Source: Mageeibacillus sp. UBA5770
GTDB lineage: Bacteria > Bacillota_A > Clostridia > Saccharofermentanales > Saccharofermentanaceae
Reading direction: 5' to 3'
NCBI GenBank assembly: GCA_002418705.1
Contig: DIEQ01000004.1
Location: 414-7,726, forward strand
DNA length: 7,313 bases
Shown here in pieces: positions 1-5,076 of the stretch. A model generated the notes under the pieces. The model saw only the letters and a list, made by a program, of their open reading frames with translations, did no database searches and had not been told where the DNA came from. Each line of letters begins with the position of its first letter. Positions within the stretch are counted from its first letter, which is position 1. Made by a program: the position numbers and the translations under genes.

Positions 1-215
1 CTGTTTAAATTGTTTTCAGTAAAATCGCGTATATTTCCAGGCAGCTCTTTGTTGACAACGGTCTCCACTATGCTCACGACCGCCCTTAATTCGGTTCTCG
101 TATTTTTCTCAATATATATCCTTGTGACGGCATTAAACAGCAGAAGTGTTACCAGCGGAAATATTACAATGAGCACAATAAACGGTGTCCGTATTTTACT
201 TTTCATGCTTTTCAT
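1..215 (-). CDS. Sensor histidine kinase, N-terminal fragment (runs off the window)
   Basis: This is the start of a membrane histidine kinase that would phosphorylate the adjacent response regulator. Only the first 71 codons lie in the window, and no catalytic domain is visible. The start shows basic residues (MKSMKSKIR) followed by one hydrophobic membrane segment at about residues 10-30 (TPFIVLIVIFPLVTLLL), then a charged stretch that would begin the extracytoplasmic sensor region. This is the usual N-terminus of an OmpR-class sensor kinase. The ATG lies 3 bp after the regulator's stop codon, with a GGTGAT-like ribosome-binding site inside the end of the regulator gene, so the two genes are almost certainly co-transcribed and translationally coupled. 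A second ATG three codons later is a possible alternative start. The kinase assignment rests on position and topology, not on kinase motifs. Confidence 0.78.
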   Translation of the reverse strand, partial: MKSMKSKIRTPFIVLIVIFPLVTLLLFNAVTRIYIEKNTRTELRAVVSIVETVVNKELPGNIRDFTENNLN

Positions 216-218
216 TGG

Positions 219-911
219 CTAATCACCATCCATACAAAGCTTGAATCCATAACCCCATACAGTATCAATTCTTATGTCAGCGCCGGCCTCAGTCAGCTTT
301 TTCCGCAAACGTTTCACAACATCATCGGTTGCACGGGTGTCTACCTCAAAATCAAATTTCCAAACGTTTTTCAGCAGTTCCTCTCTGGATACGGCCCGTG
401 TGCCGTTTTGAAGCAAATATACCATCAGTGCCAGCTCTGTGGGTGTCAAATCGAAAGGGCGGCCGGCAATCTGGGCTTCCCTGGCCGCCGTGTTGATTTT
501 CAGGCTGCCGGCGGTAAGAACATCCCCTGAGGCTCCGCCCATATCCAGCTCAAGCCTGCGAAACAGGGCCTTAACTCTTGCCACTAGTTCCATCGGTGAG
601 AAAGGTTTTGTCATATAGTCGTCTGATCCCAAGGTAATGCCGGTGATCCTGTCTATCTCACTGTCCCGGGCGGACACGATAATTATGAGTGCATTACTGC
701 GGCTGCGTATCTGCGTACAGAGGGAGAGACCGTCGGTTCCCGGCATCATGATGTCGAGTATCACCATTTCGGAGGGCTTCTGCAAAAACGCTTCAAGCAG
801 ATCGTCTCCTCTTGTAAAGGCCGTCACATCAAAACCCTCGTTAGTTAAAAACATACCAATCAAGTCCCGGATATTTTGTTCGTCATCAGCAATGTAGATT
901 GTCTTTTTCAT
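219..911 (-). CDS. OmpR/PhoB-family response regulator
   Basis: This is a 230-aa cytoplasmic transcription regulator, the full usual length of the OmpR/PhoB class. The receiver domain covers about residues 3-118. Its acidic pair is D9-D10, the phospho-acceptor is D53 in VILDIMMPGTDG, the switch residue is S80 in IIIVSAR, and the conserved lysine is K102 in TKPFSP. The winged-helix DNA-binding domain covers about residues 130-228, with the typical LTPTELALMVYLLQN, SREELLKNVW, DDVVKRLRKKL and TVWGYGFKL stretches. The ATG is certain because an in-frame TGA lies two codons upstream. The gene is divergent from a lipoprotein operon, and tandem direct repeats in the shared intergenic region suit binding by this protein. 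The start has only a weak GTGAG-type ribosome-binding site at normal spacing; stronger AGGAG copies lie further upstream. Family assignment is secure; the regulon is inference. Confidence 0.97.
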   Translation of the reverse strand: MKKTIYIADDEQNIRDLIGMFLTNEGFDVTAFTRGDDLLEAFLQKPSEMVILDIMMPGTDGLSLCTQIRSRSNALIIIVSARDSEIDRITGITLGSDDYMTKPFSPMELVARVKALFRRLELDMGGASGDVLTAGSLKINTAAREAQIAGRPFDLTPTELALMVYLLQNGTRAVSREELLKNVWKFDFEVDTRATDDVVKRLRKKLTEAGADIRIDTVWGYGFKLCMDGD

Positions 912-912
912 A

Positions 913-958
913 TATTCTCACTTATTCTCACTCCTGTTTCACTCCTGATAGCATTGTA
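913..958 (-). promoter_or_regulatory. Response-regulator upstream region: repeated TCACT motif and possible -10 box
   Basis: Read on the plus strand, TATTCTCACT is present twice in perfect tandem (913-922 and 923-932), and TCACTCCTG is present at 928-936 and 939-947. The core TCACT therefore occurs three times with 10- and 11-bp spacing (918, 928, 939), about one helical turn, which is the spacing used by OmpR-class regulators. On the minus strand a TACAAT hexamer (953-958) could be a -10 box about 42 bases before the ATG, but no convincing -35 is seen. The repeats would then lie in the 5' leader, which would fit autorepression or simply duplicated AGGAGTGA ribosome-binding sequence. Confidence 0.3.
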
Positions 959-986
959 GCAGAGTGAACTGAAGAATAAAAAGAGC

Positions 987-1008
987 TACCGCAGTTTTGC
1001 CGCAGCTT
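987..1008 (+). promoter_or_regulatory. Tandem 11-bp direct repeat, likely OmpR/PhoB-type operator
   Basis: Two adjacent 11-mers, TACCGCAGTTT (987-997) and TGCCGCAGCTT (998-1008), match at 9 of 11 positions and share the core CCGCAG with exact 11-bp periodicity. OmpR/PhoB-family regulators bind head-to-tail half-sites spaced about one helical turn. The pair ends 5 bp before the candidate -35 of the lipoprotein promoter, the position typical of activator sites, and it lies beside the gene of an OmpR-class regulator. That the neighbouring regulator binds here is inference. Confidence 0.55.
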
Positions 1009-1013
1009 ATCCT

Positions 1014-1043
1014 TTGATTTACGTGAAAGAGATGAATTATGAT
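1014..1043 (+). promoter_or_regulatory. Candidate sigma-A promoter of the lipoprotein operon
   Basis: A TTGATT -35 (1014-1019) and a TATGAT -10 (1038-1043) are separated by 18 bp. Transcription would start near 1050, just before the GGAGG ribosome-binding site at 1053-1057, so the leader would be very short. The -35 matches consensus at four of six positions and follows the direct repeat closely, consistent with an activated promoter. Confidence 0.45.
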
Positions 1044-1065
1044 ATGGGCACAGGAGGGATGCTAC

Positions 1066-1365
1066 ATGAAAAAAAGTCTTATTTTATTGCTGGTTGTGCT
1101 GATGATTTATTCGCTTGCCGCCTGCTACGGTGAAGTGAATGATGAATCTACGGAACCGTCACAAACAGAAAGTGAAACCGTCGCGCCACATGGGACATCC
1201 ATTCCGCCGGAAGAAAGTCGGACCAACGATGAAGAAAGCACATCGGCGGAAGCTTTAGAAAACTCACAGTTGGATGAGGCATACTCGGAGCTTGAGCGCC
1301 TAAATGAATTACTGGGCAGCCTTGACGATGTTTCCGAGGGAGATCTTGAAATCCCAGTCTCATAA
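1066..1365 (+). CDS. Small secreted lipoprotein, function unknown
   Basis: This is a 99-aa predicted lipoprotein. The N-terminus is MKK, then a hydrophobic stretch (residues 5-16) and a lipobox SLAAC with the lipidated cysteine at C20, so the mature protein would be anchored on the outer face of the membrane. The mature part is acidic and rich in Ser, Thr and Glu at about residues 21-65, a low-complexity linker, followed by a short amphipathic helix (SQLDEAYSELERLNELLGSL). I recognise no enzymatic domain. The start at 1066 is preferred over an in-frame ATG nine codons earlier because GGAGG ends 8 bases before it and it places the signal peptide correctly. It is followed after 29 bp by an exported coiled-coil gene and is divergent from the two-component genes, so it may be an output or accessory sensor of that system. 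Confidence 0.85.
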   Translation: MKKSLILLLVVLMIYSLAACYGEVNDESTEPSQTESETVAPHGTSIPPEESRTNDEESTSAEALENSQLDEAYSELERLNELLGSLDDVSEGDLEIPVS

Positions 1366-1394
1366 AATAATATTATAGGAAAGAGGTTTTAAAG

Positions 1395-1997
1395 ATGAAA
1401 AAAATCATAAGCATATTGTTGGCCATTATGATCATGGGAAGCATAAGCATATCGGCGCTCGCAGCCTCAGAGGGGGACAGTGGGAAATTAGATAACAGAA
1501 TAGAGACCCTGGAAGATAGGCAGTTGCGCATTGCGGAGATTGCTGAAAAAAACGCGGAAAGGCAGGCAAATTTCTCTACCAAGAAAGAGGAATATCAAGC
1601 GTTTAGAGCGTCCCTGACTGAAAACAGACAGACTGTACTTGATAACGCCGACGCGAACCTTGAAATTGCAGCCGAGATCAATCAGCTCCGTCTTGATTTA
1701 CTTAAGACAATGGACGCGATACAGGAGAGCGGTACACAGTTGCCTGAGGACATTTCCGTCCAGATTGCTGATTACAACGATCAACTGCGTGACCTTGTGA
1801 AACTTCTTAAAGATACACAGGGTCAGATCAAGGATGTCAAGGAAGAATACAGAGGATATGTTAAAGACATGGATTATGTCGCTATGGATACCGCTTTTAA
1901 AGAGATAGCATCCGTACAGGAATACCGTTATGATCTTATGAATCAGATAAAAGGACTACTGCAGGAGATGAACACCCTGCTTGATAATTTGAGCTAG
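1395..1997 (+). CDS. Exported coiled-coil protein, function unknown
   Basis: This is a 200-aa protein with a clear signal peptide: MKK, hydrophobic residues 4-20, and an ALA motif at 21-23, with cleavage expected before A24. The mature part of about 177 residues is almost wholly helical and charged, rich in Glu, Lys, Gln, Asp and Leu with heptad-like spacing (for example LDNRIETLEDRQLRIAEI), and it has no cysteine. No sorting motif or hydrophobic tail is seen, so it is probably released or held by partners. A GAGG ribosome-binding site ends 8 bases before the ATG. The 29-bp gap to the upstream lipoprotein gene, without a terminator, suggests one operon. A periplasm-like chaperone or adaptor role would fit but is speculation; I do not recognise a named family. 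Confidence 0.85.
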   Translation: MKKIISILLAIMIMGSISISALAASEGDSGKLDNRIETLEDRQLRIAEIAEKNAERQANFSTKKEEYQAFRASLTENRQTVLDNADANLEIAAEINQLRLDLLKTMDAIQESGTQLPEDISVQIADYNDQLRDLVKLLKDTQGQIKDVKEEYRGYVKDMDYVAMDTAFKEIASVQEYRYDLMNQIKGLLQEMNTLLDNLS

Positions 1998-2221
1998 TAC
2001 CCAAAAATTACCTTATTCAAATTCTTATCGGAACCTGCTTTCAGGCGCACCCATTATGATCCGGCATTCAGTTTTATTATTTATTTTATAGCTTAATCGT
2101 AACGGCAAATCCACTGACGAAAAACGCTCGTATATGGGTTGAATTCATCCACCAAATGGAAAATACACGAACATCTGTTTTTTAAAAGCGGCTTTGCCGT
2201 AACGGTGGCTGTAGTGTCATC
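1998..2221. other. Intergenic stretch without a recognisable gene
   Basis: No open reading frame with a ribosome-binding site is seen here. The only local structure is a small CGGC-TTT-GCCG hairpin near 2200 and two CGTAACGG copies (near 2098 and 2210). It is probably the 3' flank of the exported-protein operon. Confidence 0.4.
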
Positions 2222-2263
2222 AAGAAACAGCGGTCAAGTTTAAAAGCTTGACTGCTGTTTCTT
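2222..2263. terminator. Long terminator-like hairpin
   Basis: AAGAAACAGC (2222-2231) pairs exactly with GCTGTTTCTT (2254-2263). The helix continues with one G-U pair and then GTCAAG against CTTGAC, giving at least 17 pairs around a short AT-rich loop. The sequence is AT-rich at the base on both strands (AAGAAA / TTTCTT), so it could terminate transcription in either direction, although the downstream T-run is short and broken by the group II intron junction at 2267. It lies 225 bp after the exported-protein gene, the only upstream gene it could serve. Confidence 0.55.
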
Positions 2264-2266
2264 CAT

Positions 2267-2475
2267 GTGCGCCACGCATGGCGCTTCACTTGACGGTGAA
2301 AAGTCCGTTATGGAGGTATGTAGCAACCAACCATTAGCTCAAGGCAAGGACTTGTCGCAAGCAAAGTTTGCTGCTCGCCCCTGCAACCTGGGTGAACACC
2401 GTAAGGGGAATCTGAAGGAAGCCCAGTGGCAAAGTTCTGACCCGAGGAACACGAACAGTATAAGGCACGAAACGT
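2267..2475 (+). mobile_element. 5' fragment of a group II intron (truncated, no reverse transcriptase)
   Basis: The stretch opens with GTGCG, the group II intron 5' consensus, directly followed by a GCGCCA/TGGCGC hairpin (2269-2274 with 2279-2284). It continues with sequence I recognise from domain I of clostridial group II introns: GGTGAAAAGTCCG, TATGGAGGTATGTAGC, CCATTAGCTCAAGGCAAGG, GAATCTGAAGGAAGCC, and GAGGAACACGAAC leading to a TAAGGC stretch. Similarity fades near 2475 where the sequence turns AT-rich. There is no intron-encoded protein, no domain V or VI and no 3' end anywhere in the window, so this is an immobile relic of roughly 200 nt. It starts 3 nt after a terminator-like hairpin. 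Assignment is from memory of the family; the exact right end is uncertain. Confidence 0.72.
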
Positions 2476-2697
2476 AGGACAATTTATAGATAATAATATT
2501 ATTGCATTCATGATATTGAATTACAATAATAAATCTTTGCAATAGCAAGAATTAACTTCGCAAAGTCGTGATCAATTACTGCTATGAGTACTTCTCATCA
2601 ATAATACATTCGCGAGTTAATTTTCAAATTGTATGGTATATGGTAGACTTTCTTTAGGCTAGCATTGCAATGCGACTTGAGTGATTGATCAAATAAA
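2476..2697. other. AT-rich leader of the metallopeptidase gene
   Basis: There is no gene here. It holds AT palindromes near 2490, an imperfect inverted repeat (AATTAACTTCGC near 2551 against GCGAGTTAATT near 2612), a perfect 12-bp palindrome at 2662-2673 and a TTGATCAA palindrome at 2685-2692. I see no confident -35/-10 pair. The sharp change from structured intron sequence to AT-rich DNA near 2475 probably marks a recombination or insertion boundary. Confidence 0.4.
2662..2673. promoter_or_regulatory. 12-bp palindrome, possible operator
   Basis: GCATTGCAATGC is a perfect dyad 40 bp before the metallopeptidase ATG. Position and symmetry suit a dimeric HTH regulator; because the downstream protein carries its own C-terminal HTH, autoregulation is possible but unproven. 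Confidence 0.35.
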
Positions 2698-2712
2698 TTG
2701 GAGTGCGGGAAT

Positions 2713-4614
2713 ATGGCGCAAGTTCGATCGTTTAAAGATTTTGTTGCTAATCATTTCTACAATGAGATTTTCGAACTGCTTGACAAATACATTCGATTTA
2801 ACCCTACAAAAATCGAATGTAGAACGTATAGCGTATCGTCACCTAGTCGCGCAAAACTCGATGATTTTCGAGCCAAATCCATTCATATTCATAATTGCGT
2901 CGATAATACATTGCTCTTTGACTTGATCGTTGAGGCCGACATTATTATCTCTGAACGTAATGGTCATCATAAAGAGGAAGACCAATCCAGCCAATGGTTT
3001 AAAGTAGCTTGTTCAGCCGAGCTAAATACTGAACTGAGAAACTTCGTTGTTCGCACTGTTTCTCTCTATTTTCAGAAATCAAAAACAGCAGAATTTCCGA
3101 TGACCGATACTCTTGTCCCGGTAATAGCGAGGTCTCAACTTGATAATCTAGCAAATTCGTTCTTACAGAAATACTATCCAGAAGCGCTTGCAAATCCTAT
3201 AGCCATCCCTGTCGATGAGGTCGCGAACCGGATGGGGCTTGGCATTAACCGAGCGCATTTATCGAAAGATTGTTCGGTGTTTGGACAGATTCTTTTTATA
3301 GATAGCCAAGCGCAATACTTTGATAGCGAATCAAATTCATATAGAACCGTCGAAGTTAAAGCTGGTACCATTTTTGTGGATCCGCATGTCTTCTTTATGA
3401 GAAACGTGGGTTCGGTTAATAATACAATCATCCATGAATGCGTGCATTGGGAAATTCATCGGAAAGCAATGGAACTTGAACGACTTTATGACAACACTGC
3501 AAATGTTATTCGTTGTCAGGTCGTTGAAGGCAACCGAATTGAAAAACGAAGGACGCCACTTGATTGGATGGAGTGGCAGGCTAATGCATTAGCTCCAAGG
3601 ATTCTCATGCCGGCAGACCAATTTAGAACAATGGCTGAGAAGTATATCCAGCAGCAAAAAGATTTCCAAAACACAAGTAAATCGTCCGATGTTATTGAAA
3701 TGGTGATTCAAGATCTCTCTAACTTTTTTAAAGTCTCGAAACAGGCGGCAAAAATTAGGCTTATTGATTTGGGGTATGAGGAAGCGATAGGCGCATTAAC
3801 GTACATCGACGATAGATACATTACTAATTATACATTTACGCCAGGTGCATTGAAAAGGAACCAGACGTATGCGATCCCACTTCAAGATGCACTTACTGAA
3901 TATGCGGTTAATCCAGAACTCCGCCAACTCATCGATACTGGACGATTTTTGTATGTCGATGCTCATTATTGCATTAATGATCCACAATATATCGAAAAAG
4001 AAGAAGATGGATCAGCGAAGCTTACCGAGTATGCTCTTAACCATGTTGATGAGTGCTGTCTGGCATTTGATATTACTTTTAGACGTAATGCCAGCTTTGG
4101 TGCCGTTGCATATAACGACTATATTCTTTTCAAAAACGCTGTATCTGATAGTTATCCAGAACTTCATTTTCAGAATAGCGGACCGAACAAAGATATATCT
4201 GATCGGGCCGACCAGTTGGCTTCATTCTCAACAGAAGCTGGTAATCTGGCCAGGATAAAGGGTGAATTACCAGCTACATTTTCAAAAACGCTCGTTTCAT
4301 TAATGGATACACTTGGATATACAGTTGAGAATCTGGCAGAAAAAGCACAGCTGAGCGACAGACATATCAGAAACTGGAGAAATACCGAAACGGCTCCAAA
4401 ATCATTACGAGCTGTTGTAGCCGTATGTATTGGGATGCAATTACACCCAATTTTGAGTCATGACCTTATCCACAAATCCGGACATTCCTTTATGAATACT
4501 GAAGAGCATATCGTTTATCAAATGATTCTGAATTCGTGTTATATGAAATCCATTTTTGAATGTAGTGACTATTTAACTGCTTGCGGATTTAGACCTTTTA
4601 ATAGCGATCAATAA
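2713..4614 (+). CDS. ImmA/IrrE-family zinc metallopeptidase with C-terminal HTH
   Basis: This is a 633-aa soluble protein. Residues 1-130 form an unrecognised, probably beta-rich domain. The peptidase module spans about 137-300: the LDNLANSFLQKYYP lead-in, the zinc-binding HECVH (H241, E242, H245), and the ExQAN...ILMP signature in which E287 is the likely third ligand. A second ImmA-type helical element follows (FFKVSKQAAKIRLIDLGYE, about 335-355). Residues 365-515 form a further domain with conserved-looking NPELRQLIDTG, DAHYCINDP and DECCLAFD stretches. A Cro/C1-like HTH lies at about 523-580 (GYTVENLAEKAQLSDRHIRNWRN). ATG 2713 is chosen over an in-frame TTG at 2698 because GGAG (2700-2703) sits 9 bases before it. 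ImmA cleaves element repressors and IrrE cleaves DdrO; here the substrate is unknown. The protein is far longer than ImmA (about 170 aa). It is monocistronic, with its own terminator. Confidence 0.88.
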   Translation: MAQVRSFKDFVANHFYNEIFELLDKYIRFNPTKIECRTYSVSSPSRAKLDDFRAKSIHIHNCVDNTLLFDLIVEADIIISERNGHHKEEDQSSQWFKVACSAELNTELRNFVVRTVSLYFQKSKTAEFPMTDTLVPVIARSQLDNLANSFLQKYYPEALANPIAIPVDEVANRMGLGINRAHLSKDCSVFGQILFIDSQAQYFDSESNSYRTVEVKAGTIFVDPHVFFMRNVGSVNNTIIHECVHWEIHRKAMELERLYDNTANVIRCQVVEGNRIEKRRTPLDWMEWQANALAPRILMPADQFRTMAEKYIQQQKDFQNTSKSSDVIEMVIQDLSNFFKVSKQAAKIRLIDLGYEEAIGALTYIDDRYITNYTFTPGALKRNQTYAIPLQDALTEYAVNPELRQLIDTGRFLYVDAHYCINDPQYIEKEEDGSAKLTEYALNHVDECCLAFDITFRRNASFGAVAYNDYILFKNAVSDSYPELHFQNSGPNKDISDRADQLASFSTEAGNLARIKGELPATFSKTLVSLMDTLGYTVENLAEKAQLSDRHIRNWRNTETAPKSLRAVVAVCIGMQLHPILSHDLIHKSGHSFMNTEEHIVYQMILNSCYMKSIFECSDYLTACGFRPFNSDQ

Positions 4615-4626
4615 TATTTCAAAGCA

Positions 4627-4745
4627 GCGGAACAAAATATTCCGCATTCAAAACATGTTGATTAAGCCCTTCTTGCCACTTTTTGAGAAATTACAAGTGG
4701 ATTAAGAGGGGCTTTTTTTGTTTATACCGGAATATTTTGTTCCGG
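4627..4745. repeat. Perfect 17-bp inverted repeat enclosing the terminator
   Basis: CGGAACAAAATATTCCG (4628-4644) is the exact reverse complement of 4728-4744. Each arm is also its own hairpin: GCGGAA/TTCCGC with loop CAAAATA (4627-4645), and CCGGAA/TTCCGG with loop TATTTTG (4727-4745). The two loops are fully complementary, so the arms can form two local hairpins, a loop-loop contact, or one long helix that encloses the terminator. No transposase or direct target repeat is seen beside the arms. Confidence 0.7.
4664..4719 (+). terminator. Rho-independent terminator of the metallopeptidase gene
   Basis: AAGCCCTTCTT (4664-4674) pairs with AAGAGGGGCTT (4704-4714) with one wobble, the inner CCACTT/AAGTGG extends the stem, and seven T residues follow (4713-4719). 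It begins 50 bp after the stop codon and acts on the plus strand only, since the reverse strand lacks a T-run. Confidence 0.88.
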
Positions 4746-4970
4746 GTTTATTATTTCGTTTGATTTTATTATGAACCTAGTGATGGTGTTGAGCTGGATG
4801 CAGACAGACGGTTACTAAACCCTATTTGATCCAACCATTGACTGTCCAGGCATCTCGCTCAATCCATTGACGATCACTTCAAAGTGCATCCAATGATCAC
4901 GGATGGTTCAGCACTGTGAAGTGAACAACCAAATAACGAACAGCTGACTACTGAACAGGAAGCTGCAATC
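4746..4970. other. Gene-free region before the sigma-like gene
   Basis: No gene with a start and ribosome-binding site is found on either strand. CCATTGAC occurs twice (near 4835 and 4864), and CACTTCA (near 4875) is mirrored by TGAAGTG (near 4917). TTGACT and TTGACG could serve as -35 boxes, but neither is followed by a good -10. On the minus strand, two abutting frames without a start (about 4909-4815 and 4850-4769) read like a short protein remnant broken by a 1-nt shift, ending FSNRLSASSSTPSLGS; I do not recognise it. Confidence 0.35.
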
Positions 4971-5071
4971 CGAAACGGAGAAATCTGTGGTGGACTGCGG
5001 TCGGGCTTATATAGCCCTTTTCAGCCAAGCTGCGCAATTCCTCCGTTTCGAGACAACGACAAACGGAGGAA
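4971..5071 (+). promoter_or_regulatory. Candidate RNA switch: two SD copies compete for one anti-SD
   Basis: Segment 5038-5050 (TTCCTCCGTTTCG) is complementary to two places. Upstream, CGAAACGGAG (4971-4980) pairs with 5041-5050 over 10 perfect base pairs. Downstream, AAACGGAGGAA (5061-5071), which contains the Shine-Dalgarno of the sigma-like gene, pairs with 5038-5048 over 11 perfect base pairs across a 12-nt loop. The two helices exclude each other: one buries the downstream Shine-Dalgarno, the other frees it. The upstream copy is itself GGAG followed after 6 nt by GTG 4987, which is in frame with the sigma-like gene. A small GGGCT/AGCCC hairpin followed by TTTT lies between (5003-5021). 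Complementarity is seen directly; regulatory function is inference. Confidence 0.5.
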
Positions 5072-5076
5072 CATTT

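Noticed and set aside
10..222. 70-aa plus-strand frame opposite the kinase start
   Set aside because: The minus strand reads as a kinase N-terminus directly coupled to the regulator gene, so the plus frame is a shadow.
2265..2477. 70-aa plus-strand frame over the intron relic
   Set aside because: It lies within recognisable group II intron RNA sequence, has no ribosome-binding site, and its product looks random.
2698..2712. TTG 2698 as the start of the metallopeptidase
   Set aside because: The GGAG at 2700-2703 overlaps this codon and is correctly spaced for ATG 2713 instead.
3869..4258. 129-aa plus-strand frame inside the metallopeptidase gene
   Set aside because: It is a shifted frame inside a long, clearly coding gene and has no start signal of its own.
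4627..4745. The 17-bp inverted repeats as ends of an insertion sequence or MITE
   Set aside because: The span is only about 119 bp, has no flanking direct duplication, and its centre is a standard terminator for the upstream gene.
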